From NCBI GenBank assembly GCA_002439165.1, contig DJTE01000009.1:1-64000 (forward strand): a DNA stretch of 64,000 bases, written 5' to 3'. Positions 17,211 to 25,386 of the stretch are shown in pieces. This stretch comes from Chryseobacterium indologenes (lineage in GTDB: Bacteria > Bacteroidota > Bacteroidia > Flavobacteriales > Weeksellaceae). Positions within the stretch are counted from its first letter, which is position 1. Each line of letters begins with the position of its first letter. The position numbers and the translations under genes were made by a program. Below the pieces are notes generated by a model. That model was not told the DNA's origin and searched no databases. It worked only from the letters and a program-made list of their open reading frames with translations.

Positions 17211-18953
17211 ATGAGAATATTCCTTTTCCTGTTTATTTTTATTTCTGCGCTCGCTTCCGCACAGGACACAAAACCTGTGAAGAGAGATCCCTATCTTCAG
17301 CCTGCTGCCGGGGCGCAACGCCAGCAGCCACAGAAGCCGGAAGATAAAATAAAGATCATCAATGCAGATGAGATCAAAAAAAATCCTGAAAAATACGATG
17401 GAAATCAGTATTTCATAGGCAATGTACAGATCGAGCATCAGGGGTCCATTCTTACGGCTGATGAACTGGTCATTTATGAGAAAGAAAATTTTGTAAAAGC
17501 AATAGGAAATACCAAGCTCCAGAATACCGACGGATCTGTGATCACGGCAGGAGAAATGGAATATGACGGGAATACCCAGAAAGGAGTTGCCCGGAAAAAC
17601 GTTGTTCTTACCGATCCCAAGCAGACTATAAAAACAGAAATTCTCTATTACGACAGGATTTCCAATCAGGCTTATTTCAATACCGGCGGAACCATTTCCG
17701 ACGGGAAAAACGTAACCTACACCAAATCGGCTACCTATTTTCTCAATACAAAACTGGTAGACCTTACCGGGAATGTAAAGATAGATACCCCGCAGTATGT
17801 CATAGAAGGAGCGAACATCAAACAGAACCAGAATACAAAAGTAGCAGAGTTCTTCGGCCCTACTACCATTACCAACCGTGCCAATCCCAAAAACAGGATT
17901 TACACCGAAAGGGGAACCTATAAAATGGAAACCAAAGAAGCATTCCTCAATAAAAATTCCAGGATCTTTTATAATGATAAAATCCTTACCGGGGACGATA
18001 TGTATTATAACCAGATTACAGGGTTCGGAAAGGCAACAGGGAATGTAACCTTGGATGATCCTCTGGAAAAAAGGTATATGAAAGGCGGTTATGGTGAGGT
18101 TTTCGAAAAGAAAGATTCAGCCATGATGACCAAAGGTCCTTATGCTGTAAAAGTGATGGAAAAAGACTCCATTTATTTTGCCGCTGAAAAAATCATCTCC
18201 TATCAGAGACCGGATTCCCTGGATATAAAAGTGAAGAAAAATTTCTTGAGAGCCTATAAAAAGGGACGGATCTATAAATCCAATGCCCAGGGAAGGGCAG
18301 ATTCTATCGCCTTTAATGAAACAGACGGAATCCTGCATATGTACACCAAACCTATTCTTTGGAGTGGTGAAAAGCAGGTAACCGGAGATAAGATCGAAGC
18401 GTATTTCAATACAAAAACAGAAGATCTGGATTCTCTTAAAGTAATAGGAAATGCTTTCGCCATCAGCAAAGTCGATTCCCTGACGCTGAAAGATGAATTC
18501 AACCAGGTAAAAGGGAAATTTATGACCGTTTACTATGAACATAACGATATCAAAGAAGCCCGTGTAGTGGGAAATGCCCAGGCCATTGCATATGCGGATG
18601 ATGTTGATCCGGAAACCCAGAAGCCCCGGAGAATCGGGATCACCCTTTCTACGTGTGGAATTATCGGAGCCCTGTTTGAGGAAACAGGACTGCAGATTAT
18701 ATCGTGCAGTATCGGGGCCAATTCAGATACCTATCCGATGAGTATGATAGAACCTGAAAAAAGAAAATTCCCGGATTTCAACTGGAATACCAGAGACCGG
18801 ATCAGGAAATGGCAGGACATCCTCGTCGATTCCCCGAACTATGAGGAGATAAAATACACTACGGAAAACGATCCTTACAGCCAGGCTCAGGAAGCCATAG
18901 AAAAAGAAAGGGCAAAAGAAGAAGCCAAGAAACCGAAAAGAACCAGAAAATAA
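17211..18953 (+). CDS. OstA-like exported protein (LptA/LptD-N-type repeats)
   Basis: 580 residues with a signal peptide (MRIFLFLFIFISALASAQ). From ~residue 45 it has LptA/OstA-type beta-jellyroll repeats (QYFIGNVQIEHQGSILTADE, then VIEGANIKQNQNTKVAEFFG), which in LptA and LptD form the slide for lipopolysaccharide across the periplasm. The family is the long Bacteroidota OstA-like protein, which lacks the LptD barrel. A highly charged Lys/Glu/Arg tail ends it. Envelope or LPS transport is inferred. It is co-directional with the Fur-like gene. Confidence 0.85.
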   Translation: MRIFLFLFIFISALASAQDTKPVKRDPYLQPAAGAQRQQPQKPEDKIKIINADEIKKNPEKYDGNQYFIGNVQIEHQGSILTADELVIYEKENFVKAIGNTKLQNTDGSVITAGEMEYDGNTQKGVARKNVVLTDPKQTIKTEILYYDRISNQAYFNTGGTISDGKNVTYTKSATYFLNTKLVDLTGNVKIDTPQYVIEGANIKQNQNTKVAEFFGPTTITNRANPKNRIYTERGTYKMETKEAFLNKNSRIFYNDKILTGDDMYYNQITGFGKATGNVTLDDPLEKRYMKGGYGEVFEKKDSAMMTKGPYAVKVMEKDSIYFAAEKIISYQRPDSLDIKVKKNFLRAYKKGRIYKSNAQGRADSIAFNETDGILHMYTKPILWSGEKQVTGDKIEAYFNTKTEDLDSLKVIGNAFAISKVDSLTLKDEFNQVKGKFMTVYYEHNDIKEARVVGNAQAIAYADDVDPETQKPRRIGITLSTCGIIGALFEETGLQIISCSIGANSDTYPMSMIEPEKRKFPDFNWNTRDRIRKWQDILVDSPNYEEIKYTTENDPYSQAQEAIEKERAKEEAKKPKRTRK

Positions 18954-18956
18954 TAC

Positions 18957-18984
18957 AAAGACCGGCGTATGACCGGTCTTTTTT
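18957..18984 (+). terminator. Intrinsic terminator after the OstA-like gene
   Basis: AAAGACCGG / CCGGTCTTT hairpin with a 7-base loop and T tract. Confidence 0.9.
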
Positions 18985-19199
18985 ATGCGCGCGCTTCATC
19001 AAATCAATCCCGGTTAATTTTACTTTCAGTATTCTTAAAAGCTAACATTACCTTTAAACCGATCGTTTGTATTGAAGAAAACATTCATAAAATCTGCCCG
19101 ATCAGCGAAGCAGGAAAACGGATAAACATTTTTATGATAGATAGAATTTATCAATAGAGCTGGAATTTAGTCCGCCTGAATAATAAAAAAATCCACTGG

Positions 19200-19219
19200 C
19201 TTTAGCCAAAACTTATACA
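19200..19219 (+). repeat. Dispersed intergenic repeat A, copy 1
   Basis: CTTTAGCCAAAACTTATACA, whose exact reverse complement is at 33201-33220. Flanking AT-rich bases are also partly alike. Confidence 0.75.
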
Positions 19220-19274
19220 TTAAATCCTGTGAAATCTCCGGAATCTGTCGGAAATTAAAATAAATAATCTGAAT

Positions 19275-19341
19275 CCAGGTTAAGGAGCTGAATATAAAAA
19301 AGGTTGAAAGATAGAAGGAGGGTGGAAGTTACTTTTAGTTA
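19275..19341 (+). repeat. Dispersed intergenic repeat B, copy 1
   Basis: A ~67-base segment beginning CAGGTTAAGGAG and ending TGGAAGTTACTTTTAGTTA. It aligns with the reverse complement of 33385-33452, with small substitutions and indels. Confidence 0.75.
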
Positions 19342-19501
19342 GAGATACTGAAAATATCCCTTTTCCATTCTCCCATCAAAATTACCCGGCCAAATGAAAA
19401 CTTTTGTCGGGAAAATCAGGATCACTGATCTTTTTACCCCATTAATTTTAACATCTGATGAATGTTTTATAGCTTTGCTGAAATTTTTTGAGACAATGGA
19501 A

Positions 19502-20677
19502 ATGCAAAAAGATTTTTTTATATATCAGGCACAAACCACTCAGTTTGCAGCGGGTTTTGAAGTTGAAAAAGCAGAAGGAAGCTACATCTACGGAACAGAC
19601 GGAAGAAGATACCTGGACTTTGTAGCCGGAGTTTCCGCCAATACCCTGGGACATTCACATCCTAAAGTAGTAAATGCCATTAAAGAACAGGCAGATAAAT
19701 ACCTTCATGTAATGGTATATGGAGAATATGCTCAGGAAAAGCCTGTGGAACTTTGCAAACTGCTTGCCGAAGCAACACCGGATCCGCTGGAAGTTACCTA
19801 TCTGGTTAACAGCGGTGCAGAAGCAATCGACGGAAGCCTGAAACTTGCCAAAAGATATACGGGAAGAGAAGAAATAATTTCCTTTAAAAATTCCTATCAT
19901 GGAAATACACATGGAGCACTGAGCGTATCCGGCAATGAGTATCATAAAAGAGAGTTCCGCCCTTTGCTGCCGATGATCAGCTTCATAGAATTCAATAATG
20001 AAAATGAATTTGATAAGATCACAGAAAAAACAGCCTGTGTAATTATGGAAACCATCCAGGGGGCAGCAGGATTTCTGGTTCCGGCAGATGATTATCTTGT
20101 CAGACTGAAGAAAAGATGTGAAGAAGTAGGGGCTCTTCTTATTTTAGATGAAATTCAGCCTGGCTTCGGAAGAACCGGGAAACTTTTCTCTTTTGAACAT
20201 TTTGGAATCGTTCCGGATATCCTTGTTATGGGAAAAGGAATGGGAGGAGGAGTTCCCGTGGGAGCTTTCATGAGTTCTGAAAAAATTATGAAATCCCTTT
20301 CACACTCTCCAAAGCTGGGGCATATTACCACTTTCGGAGGCAATCCGCTGATTGCAGCAGCCAGTCATGCTACTTTAAAAGAGGTTCTGGAAAGCGGCCT
20401 GATGGAAGAAACAGACGGAAAAGAAAAACTCTTCAGAGAACTTCTGGTTCATCCGAAGATCAAAAATATCAACGGAAAAGGCCTGATGCTGGCTGTGAAT
20501 CTGGGAAGCCCGGAATACACCCTTGAAGTGGCTAAAAAATGTATGGAAAAAGGACTTATTGTCTTCTGGCAGCTTTACAGAAACGAATACCTCAGAATCT
20601 CACCTCCGCTTACCATTTCAGCAGACGAGATCAGAGAAGGCTGCCGGATTATTCTCGATATTTTAAACGAAGACTAA
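19502..20677 (+). CDS. Class III aminotransferase (acetylornithine/4-aminobutyrate aminotransferase-like)
   Basis: About 391 residues from MQKDFFIYQAQ at 19502; an ATG two codons upstream (19496) is equally possible, and the longer frame from 19394 is not. Motifs of fold-type I class III enzymes are present: GSYIYGTDGRRYLDFVAG, NSGAEAIDGSLKLAKRYTGR, LLILDEIQPGFGRTG with the cofactor-binding Asp, and VMGKGMGGGVPVGA carrying the PLP lysine. It transfers an amino group between an omega-amino acid or ornithine-like donor and a 2-oxo acid; the substrate is not resolvable. It is monocistronic with a terminator. Confidence 0.9.
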   Translation: MQKDFFIYQAQTTQFAAGFEVEKAEGSYIYGTDGRRYLDFVAGVSANTLGHSHPKVVNAIKEQADKYLHVMVYGEYAQEKPVELCKLLAEATPDPLEVTYLVNSGAEAIDGSLKLAKRYTGREEIISFKNSYHGNTHGALSVSGNEYHKREFRPLLPMISFIEFNNENEFDKITEKTACVIMETIQGAAGFLVPADDYLVRLKKRCEEVGALLILDEIQPGFGRTGKLFSFEHFGIVPDILVMGKGMGGGVPVGAFMSSEKIMKSLSHSPKLGHITTFGGNPLIAAASHATLKEVLESGLMEETDGKEKLFRELLVHPKIKNINGKGLMLAVNLGSPEYTLEVAKKCMEKGLIVFWQLYRNEYLRISPPLTISADEIREGCRIILDILNED

Positions 20678-20686
20678 ATCCGGATT

Positions 20687-20712
20687 ATCTCTCCATGCGG
20701 AGAGATTTTTTT
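20687..20712 (+). terminator. Intrinsic terminator after the aminotransferase
   Basis: ATCTCTCC-ATGC-GGAGAGAT hairpin followed by T residues. Confidence 0.9.
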
Positions 20713-20868
20713 ATGCTTCACATGGTAATTTTTTCCCCTGAAAATGAAGGCTGATACGGATTTCTGATCTCTGATAAATATCATACAGATTATGTAAAAA
20801 AGTAATTGCTTTTTTGTGTAATAAAAAAATTAATTTATATATTGCGGGACGATAAAAACAAAGATTAT

Positions 20869-21255
20869 ATGGCGAAACATAAAGTCCATTACGAATTTCC
20901 AATGCATTGTTTATCAGAGATTTTATATGAATATCTGGCAACTGCAGAGGGGTTGTCTGAATGGTTTGCGGATGAAGTAACAGAGAAAGGCGATGACTTC
21001 TTTTTCAGCTGGGGCGGAGGACCTGCCGAAAAGGCCACTTTGATCAGATATAAGCCTGAAGGTTTCGTCCGTTTCAGATGGGAAGAAGACGAAGGAACAA
21101 AGAACTTTTTTGAAATGACTATCGTGATAGATGATATTACAGAAGATCTTTCTTTAAATATCACCGATTTCTGCGAAGAAGGAGATGAAGAGGAAAACGC
21201 AATGTACTGGGAAAACCTGATAGAAAACCTTAGAATAAAACTGGGCGCGGCATAA
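20869..21255 (+). CDS. START-like (SRPBCC fold) domain protein
   Basis: 128 residues from MAKHKVHYEF at 20869; the longer upstream frame starts at a non-ATG codon and is not used. The pattern LSEILYEYLATAEGLSEWFAD, then FFFSWGGGPAEKATLIRYKP and FVRFRWEED, is that of the Bacteroidota START_2-type family, a helix-grip fold with a hydrophobic pocket related to AHSA1. The ligand is unknown. A perfect 9-bp hairpin with a T tract lies 27 bases after the stop. Confidence 0.85.
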   Translation: MAKHKVHYEFPMHCLSEILYEYLATAEGLSEWFADEVTEKGDDFFFSWGGGPAEKATLIRYKPEGFVRFRWEEDEGTKNFFEMTIVIDDITEDLSLNITDFCEEGDEEENAMYWENLIENLRIKLGAA

Positions 21256-21282
21256 GCCGGATGCTGGTAAATGGTAAAACTG

Positions 21283-21311
21283 ATGAACGATTTATCGTTC
21301 ATTATTTTTTT
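21283..21311 (+). terminator. Intrinsic terminator after the START-like gene
   Basis: Perfect inverted repeat ATGAACGAT-TT-ATCGTTCAT then TATTTTTTT. It lies inside the 5' part of the longest frame of the next gene (ATG 21261), which argues that the real start of that gene is downstream, at the TTG at 21333. Confidence 0.7.
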
Positions 21312-21332
21312 ATAAATAAATCACATCAAAAA

Positions 21333-22142
21333 TTGGAAAATCAATATTTTACATCAGACGAATTAAAGATAAAGAACAGAGCGTTCCTGATGGGAGACGC
21401 GGTAAAGGTTGCTTTCTTTGTGAGAAACGGAGAACTTATCATGGATGAAGAATGCTATTTTTTCCTGATGGCTTCCATGAGAAAGATGAGAATGAATATT
21501 CCTCTCACGTATACCCTGGAATTTTTTCAGACCCTTTTTCATAAAGATATTATTACCGGAAAGGGAGTACAGAACGGAATTATCAGTTTTCAGGTGTTCA
21601 GGAACAATGATGAAATCACTCTGGCAAAATCTTCAGTTTCTTATTTCTATGAAGTGACAGAAATGGCCGATGTCCTTGCTGTTCAGCAGAGACCACTGGA
21701 ATTGGATCTGATTAAAGAAATCAATGTAAACAATAATCTCTTAAGTAATATCAGAGTACACTGCCCTGAAAATATCTACGGTGGAATTTATGCTCAGGAA
21801 AATGATCTTGATGACGTGATTCTGCTCAATCCCAATAAAAGAATTGCCCGTACCACTTCCGGAAATCTGTTGTTTTTAGAAGGTAGTGTCATTAAAGTGC
21901 CAAAGCAGACAGAAGGAGCCTACATCTCTCCTTTGATGGAGAATTTTGTAACCTTCCTGCACAAAAATAATCTCGCAGATATTCAGGAGCATGAGATTAT
22001 TGCTTTTGAATCCCAGAAAGCAGAAGAAATTTTAATGATTTCAGACGAAAAGGGAATATTCTCTATTGGAAAAATAAGAAATAAAACTTTTGAAAGCAGC
22101 CGTTTCCTGGAGATGGTGGAAAGCTGGAAAGGAAGTTTATAA
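21333..22142 (+). CDS. Aminotransferase class IV-like protein, probably without the PLP lysine
   Basis: 269 residues if started at the TTG at 21333 (LENQYFTSDELK); the in-frame ATG at 21261 would add 24 residues and run through a terminator hairpin. The fold-type IV pattern is visible: NRAFLMGDAVKVAFFVRNGE near the N-terminus, and DVILLNPNKRIARTTSGNLLF, matching the SNLF-type segment of aminodeoxychorismate lyase and BCAT. At the expected Schiff-base lysine (x-K-x-x-N-R) I read INVNNNLL, with no Lys. It may be a non-PLP or degenerate member. The function is unknown; its only near neighbour is the START-like gene. Confidence 0.75.
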   Translation: MENQYFTSDELKIKNRAFLMGDAVKVAFFVRNGELIMDEECYFFLMASMRKMRMNIPLTYTLEFFQTLFHKDIITGKGVQNGIISFQVFRNNDEITLAKSSVSYFYEVTEMADVLAVQQRPLELDLIKEINVNNNLLSNIRVHCPENIYGGIYAQENDLDDVILLNPNKRIARTTSGNLLFLEGSVIKVPKQTEGAYISPLMENFVTFLHKNNLADIQEHEIIAFESQKAEEILMISDEKGIFSIGKIRNKTFESSRFLEMVESWKGSL

Positions 22143-22150
22143 AAATTGAC

Positions 22151-22196
22151 AAACCCGGTAAACAACAAAAGTTCCACAGTCCTTTACCGGGTTTTA
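22151..22196. terminator. Terminator between convergent genes
   Basis: AAACCCGGTAAA / TTTACCGGGTTTT stem with a ~20-base loop, between the genes ending at 22142 (+) and 22226 (-). Confidence 0.8.
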
Positions 22197-22225
22197 TTCT
22201 GAATAAATCAGAAATTGTATTTTAT

Positions 22226-22807
22226 CTAGTATTCGCTGATGATTTCAGTGAATTTCTGAGCAATCTCTTTTTGTCCTTTTTCGCTGGTGATATATTCCCT
22301 GTCTTTGGTATTATTAATAAAGCCAAGTTCTACCAGTACGGTGGGAGCTTTTGTTTCCCTTAATATATGAAGATTACGCTCTTCAACTTTACGGACGTCA
22401 AACTTTTGAGATATTTTTTGAGCCAGCTGTTTCGAAGTTTCTGTACTTTGAACAAAAACCTCGGTTCCCTGATTGGGAGACTCCTTTTGAGGACTTCCGT
22501 TAACGTGCAGAGAAATGACGATTTCCGGATTCAGCTTATTGATCATTGCTGTTCTGTCAGAAAGACTAGGATACGTATCAGAATCCCTGGTAAGAATTAC
22601 CTCATACTGACCCTGATTGTCATTAAACTTTTTGATTTCTTTCGCGATATTGATCGTAATATCTTTCTCAGCAATGTTTCCGTGAACAACCCCGTTATCA
22701 TTTCCGCCATGACCGGCATCAATAACAATAACCTTTTTACTCACAGGTGCGAAAGATAAAAATGCCGTAGAAAATGCTGATAAAGCCAGTAGTTTGATTC
22801 CTCTCAT
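22226..22807 (-). CDS. N-acetylmuramoyl-L-alanine amidase (Amidase_3)
   Basis: 193 residues from the ATG at 22807; a TTG eight codons upstream is in frame but unneeded. A signal peptide (MRGIKLLALSAFSTAFLSFA) sends it to the periplasm. Zinc and catalytic residues of Amidase_3 are all visible: VIDAGHGGNDNG (His), IAEKDITINIA (Glu), VISLHVNGSP (His) and VLVELGFINN (catalytic Glu). It cleaves the bond between MurNAc and the stem peptide during cell separation. No SPOR or LysM domain is attached. Confidence 0.93.
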   Translation of the reverse strand: MRGIKLLALSAFSTAFLSFAPVSKKVIVIDAGHGGNDNGVVHGNIAEKDITINIAKEIKKFNDNQGQYEVILTRDSDTYPSLSDRTAMINKLNPEIVISLHVNGSPQKESPNQGTEVFVQSTETSKQLAQKISQKFDVRKVEERNLHILRETKAPTVLVELGFINNTKDREYITSEKGQKEIAQKFTEIISEY

Positions 22808-22915
22808 TTTCAGTGATTTTAGGTTTTTCAAATAACGGGAATTCTTTCTTTAAAATTGGTTAACGGAATCTTAAAATTTGTTAATGTTTTTAAAGCCTAT
22901 TGAATAGGTTTTCAG

Positions 22916-23464
22916 CTAGTTAAGAGAAATGTCTTCGGGGGAATTTGCCCAAAGCAGATATTCACCGCCGAGGTTCTGCATGATTGATTTCCATAAGGTC
23001 TGATCATTGGGAAGCGTGTAGTCCAGGTTATAGACATCCACAACGGTCCACATCTTTCTCTGAACCTCCTGATCAAGCTGTTCCGAGGCCCAGCCGGAAT
23101 ATCCGGAAAAGATTTTTACATCCTCAATACTCAGTTCCTTGCTGAGGACAGCACTGATGATGTTCTCAATATCTTCCGTTAAATAAAAATCTGGAGTGAT
23201 CTCAGAATAGAATTCCGTTACCTTTTTGCCTTTTACAATGAAAAATACTTTGTCGTTCTCTACCGGCCCGCCGTCGTATACCTCTATTTTGAAATCAAAG
23301 AAATTGTTGAATCTGTTACTCATCTGGCGGTTTCTTTTATTCAGGATCAAACCGAATGCACCGCTTTCATTATGCTCAATGATAAGAACCACCGATCTGG
23401 AAAAAATATCGCCGGAAATGTCAGGGGTGGAGATTAATATTTTACCTTTGTATGAGTAATTCAT
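22916..23464 (-). CDS. YqgE/AlgH family protein
   Basis: 182 residues from MNYSYKGKILISTP at 23464. The 31 extra residues in the longer frame overlap the pdxH start and begin at a non-canonical codon. Family signatures are KILISTPDISGDIFSRSVVLI, the GAFGLILNKR segment, VYDGGPVENDKVFFI and IFSGYSGWASEQLDQE. AlgH proteins are soluble, of uncertain function, and were linked to alginate regulation in Pseudomonas only. It is divergent from pdxH across 24 bases. Confidence 0.92.
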   Translation of the reverse strand: MNYSYKGKILISTPDISGDIFSRSVVLIIEHNESGAFGLILNKRNRQMSNRFNNFFDFKIEVYDGGPVENDKVFFIVKGKKVTEFYSEITPDFYLTEDIENIISAVLSKELSIEDVKIFSGYSGWASEQLDQEVQRKMWTVVDVYNLDYTLPNDQTLWKSIMQNLGGEYLLWANSPEDISLN

Positions 23465-23474
23465 ACTCAAATTT
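23443..23474. promoter_or_regulatory. Overlapping divergent promoters of algH-like gene and pdxH
   Basis: TACCTTTG (23443-23450, plus strand) lies inside the first codons of the AlgH gene and points at pdxH (ATG 23489). TAAATTTG (23467-23474, minus strand) lies three bases before the AlgH ATG at 23464. If both work, the AlgH mRNA is leaderless and the promoters overlap. Confidence 0.45.
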
Positions 23475-23488
23475 AATAAAAAATATCT

Positions 23489-24130
23489 ATGGAAAACCTG
23501 CACGATAAAAGAAAAGTGTACGAGAAATCCCAACTTATTGAAAGTGAGATAAAACAAAATCCTATTGAGCAGTTCAGAGACTGGTTTTTAGAGGCAAGTG
23601 AGAGTCCCGGGATCTCTGAAGCCAATGCTATGGCCGTTTCTACCCTGGAAGAAGACGGCTGCCCGAGAACAAGGATGGTGTTGCTTAAAGCCTATACCCA
23701 TGAAGGATTTATTTTCTATACCAATTACAGCAGCAGAAAGGGAAAAGCCATAGAAAAGAACCATAAAGCCTGCCTGCATTTTTTCTGGCCGAATCTTGAA
23801 AGGCAGATCATCATCAAAGCCGATCTTGAAAAAGTAGCCGGGAACCTTAGCGACGGATATTTTCATTCCAGGCCGAAAGGAAGCCAGCTCGGAGCAGCCG
23901 TTTCACCACAGAGCCAGGTGATTCCGGACCGTGAATTCCTTGAAGAAAAATTAAAACAACTGGAAAAGGAATACGAAAACAGAGAAGTTCCGAGGCCTGA
24001 AAACTGGGGAGGATACCTTGCAAAACCTTATGAAATTGAATTCTGGCAGGGCAGACCCAACCGTCTTCACGACCGGATCATCTATCAGTTGGAAAATCTG
24101 GACTGGAAGATTTCCAGACTGGCCCCGTAG
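23489..24130 (+). CDS. pdxH: Pyridoxamine 5'-phosphate oxidase
   Basis: 213 residues, full length. It oxidises pyridoxamine or pyridoxine 5'-phosphate to pyridoxal 5'-phosphate with FMN. Visible motifs are EANAMAVSTLEEDGCPRTRMV with FMN-binding arginines, GFIFYTNYSSRKGKAIEKN, SQLGAAVSPQSQVI and the C-terminal substrate-binding RPNRLHDRI ending in ISRLAP. No other vitamin B6 gene is nearby. Confidence 0.95.
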   Translation: MENLHDKRKVYEKSQLIESEIKQNPIEQFRDWFLEASESPGISEANAMAVSTLEEDGCPRTRMVLLKAYTHEGFIFYTNYSSRKGKAIEKNHKACLHFFWPNLERQIIIKADLEKVAGNLSDGYFHSRPKGSQLGAAVSPQSQVIPDREFLEEKLKQLEKEYENREVPRPENWGGYLAKPYEIEFWQGRPNRLHDRIIYQLENLDWKISRLAP

Positions 24131-24134
24131 ATAA

Positions 24135-24164
24135 ATTAACCTCAATTCGGGATAAGAAATCAGA
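24135..24164 (+). repeat. Dispersed intergenic repeat C, short copy
   Basis: Core TAACCTCAATTCGGGATAAG followed by an A-rich segment and TCAGA. Related cores are at 24381, 33244 and 43885. Confidence 0.6.
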
Positions 24165-24239
24165 CTTATATTAAGTGTTATAATTGATGATCAATTTATA
24201 AATTTTTGTAAAAAATAGGATATTATTTGAGTTTTTTAA

Positions 24240-24314
24240 GTGCTCCGTAGGAGTACTCTGTTCATAGAATTTAATACATGATATAAGGCGAGCTCCGTAG
24301 GAGCGACCTGATAA
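24240..24314. repeat. Doublet of a CTCCGTAGGAG palindromic element
   Basis: GTGCTCCGTAGGAGTACTCTG at about 24240 and GCGAGCTCCGTAGGAGCGACC at about 24288, 48 bases apart. Each contains the near-palindrome GCTCCGTAGGAG(C/T). Similar short elements are, from memory, common between genes of Flavobacteriales. Confidence 0.65.
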
Positions 24315-24380
24315 TTATATTGATTCATATTTTAATACGGACAAAATTTGAAAACAATAATTTTACATGACCCTAAAAAA

Positions 24381-24480
24381 TAACCTCAGTTCGTTATAAA
24401 ATATCTGATTTAGACTGATCTGAAGCTGGGAGAAGGAAAGTCATGAAGGTCATTAAAAATAAGTATTGATTTGTTTTTAC
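24381..24480 (+). repeat. Dispersed intergenic repeat C, long copy 1
   Basis: A ~100-base segment from TAACCTCAGTTCG to GATTTGTTTTTA. It aligns in the same orientation with 33244-33352, sharing the blocks CTCAGTTC, ATGTCTGAT-like, GAAGTCATTAA-like and GTATT(G/A)AT. Confidence 0.6.
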
Positions 24481-24649
24481 CTTTTTAGGGTAATCAAAGC
24501 AATATAAAAACTATGTATTTCAATGATAAGCGAAGCTGTCCTGTTTATCTTAAAAGCATCCTGCTGTAATTCATCTTTGTTTACCTTGGCGATTAATAAA
24601 AAATTTCTCCAGCTTTTTGTTAATGATACAAAGCATTTAAACGATAAAA

Positions 24650-24676
24650 AAAGACCGCTTCCTGGAAGCGGTCTTT
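24650..24676 (-). terminator. Intrinsic terminator after the HU gene
   Basis: AAAGACCGCTT / AAGCGGTCTTT hairpin with a 5-base loop; the T tract is on the minus strand. Confidence 0.9.
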
Positions 24677-24696
24677 ACATTTTGTAATCTGAATGA

Positions 24697-24987
24697 TTAT
24701 TTTTTCTTAGCACCGGAAACTGCATTGGAAAGATCAGCTCCAGCTTTGAATTTAGCAACTTTTTTAGCCGCAATTTTGATCGGTTTCTTAGTTGCAGGGT
24801 TGATACCTTGTCTAGCCGCTCTCTCAGCTACTGAGAAAGTTCCGAATCCTACTAAAGAAACTTTTCCGTCTTTTTTCTTCAGAGTAGTCGTTACATTAGA
24901 AATAAAAGATTCTAAAGCAGCTTTAGCTGCAACTTTGGTGATTCCTGCATCTTTTGCGATTGCGTCGATTAATTCAGACTTGTTCAT
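24697..24987 (-). CDS. HU family DNA-binding protein
   Basis: 96 residues. MNKSELIDAIAKDAGITKVAAKAALESF is the helical dimer core. VSLVGFGTFSVAERAARQG and INPATKKPIKI form the beta-arm with the DNA-intercalating Pro. It is a nucleoid protein that bends DNA without sequence specificity. A short Lys-rich tail (GAKKK) extends it slightly. It has a near-consensus promoter and a strong terminator, fitting high expression of a monocistronic gene. Confidence 0.95.
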   Translation of the reverse strand: MNKSELIDAIAKDAGITKVAAKAALESFISNVTTTLKKKDGKVSLVGFGTFSVAERAARQGINPATKKPIKIAAKKVAKFKAGADLSNAVSGAKKK

Positions 24988-25021
24988 AATTTTTAATATT
25001 AAAGTTAGTTCGTAATTATAG

Positions 25022-25051
25022 CAAATATAATACTATTTTCTATTTGTGCAA
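25022..25051 (-). promoter_or_regulatory. Consensus Bacteroidota promoter of the HU gene
   Basis: On the minus strand TTG (25049-25051), exactly 19 bases, then TATATTTG (25022-25029). It is a full match to TTG-N19-TAnnTTTG, placing the start of transcription about 30 bases before the ATG. Confidence 0.75.
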
Positions 25052-25374
25052 TTTTTTTCTTAAAACTTATATAATTTTTTTAATTTTTGATGAAAACAGT
25101 CAAAATATGATAATTTGGTTTTTCACGAAAAATCTACGTTACAGGTTACTAAAATCATGCCAAATGCTTATGTGCATTGACTTTAGCAAAAATTTAATAT
25201 TAGTTCGTGCATTTATTAAATCCTAAATTTTGTATAAACTATTAATTTTTTTCATCATATGTTTGATGATTTTATAAGTAATTTTCAAAAAGCTTGTGTA
25301 ATTTGAAAATAAACCCCTGTGTTTGTGGGACTTTTAAAATGATTGCAAAAGTCCGATTTATGAATTTTTATTAA
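25052..25374. other. AT-rich intergenic gap upstream of panD
   Basis: About 320 bases of very AT-rich sequence between the divergent HU and panD promoters. No gene, RNA or repeat was recognised; a 60-codon frame at 25044 starts at TTG and is not credible. Confidence 0.5.
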
Positions 25375-25382
25375 TAAATTTG
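25375..25382 (+). promoter_or_regulatory. -7 box upstream of panD
   Basis: TAAATTTG, four bases before the ATG at 25387, implying a nearly leaderless transcript. No TTG at the usual spacing. Confidence 0.45.
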
Positions 25383-25386
25383 CAGT

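Larger units (their letters stand above)
18985..19501. other. Intergenic gap holding two degenerate repeats
   Basis: About 500 bases with no convincing gene. It contains two elements (19200-19219 and 19275-19341) that recur inverted at 33201-33452. The extended reading frame from 19394 into the aminotransferase lacks homology-like composition and is treated as leader. Confidence 0.55.
24131..24649. other. Intergenic gap with several degenerate repeats
   Basis: About 520 AT-rich bases without a gene. It contains repeat-C copies (24135-24164, and the longer 24381-24480) and a doublet of a GCTCCGTAGGAG palindrome (24240-24314). Confidence 0.6.

Noticed and set aside
19394..19501. N-terminal extension of the class III aminotransferase
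   Set aside because: The extra ~36 residues do not resemble the family, and two better ATG codons lie at 19496 and 19502.
24131..24649. tRNA, sRNA or CRISPR in the long repeat-bearing gap
   Set aside because: No cloverleaf, no CCA-ended stem, and the repeats are degenerate with irregular spacing and no spacer pattern.
25044..25226. 60-codon frame upstream of panD
   Set aside because: TTG start, low-complexity AT-rich composition, and overlap with the HU promoter region.
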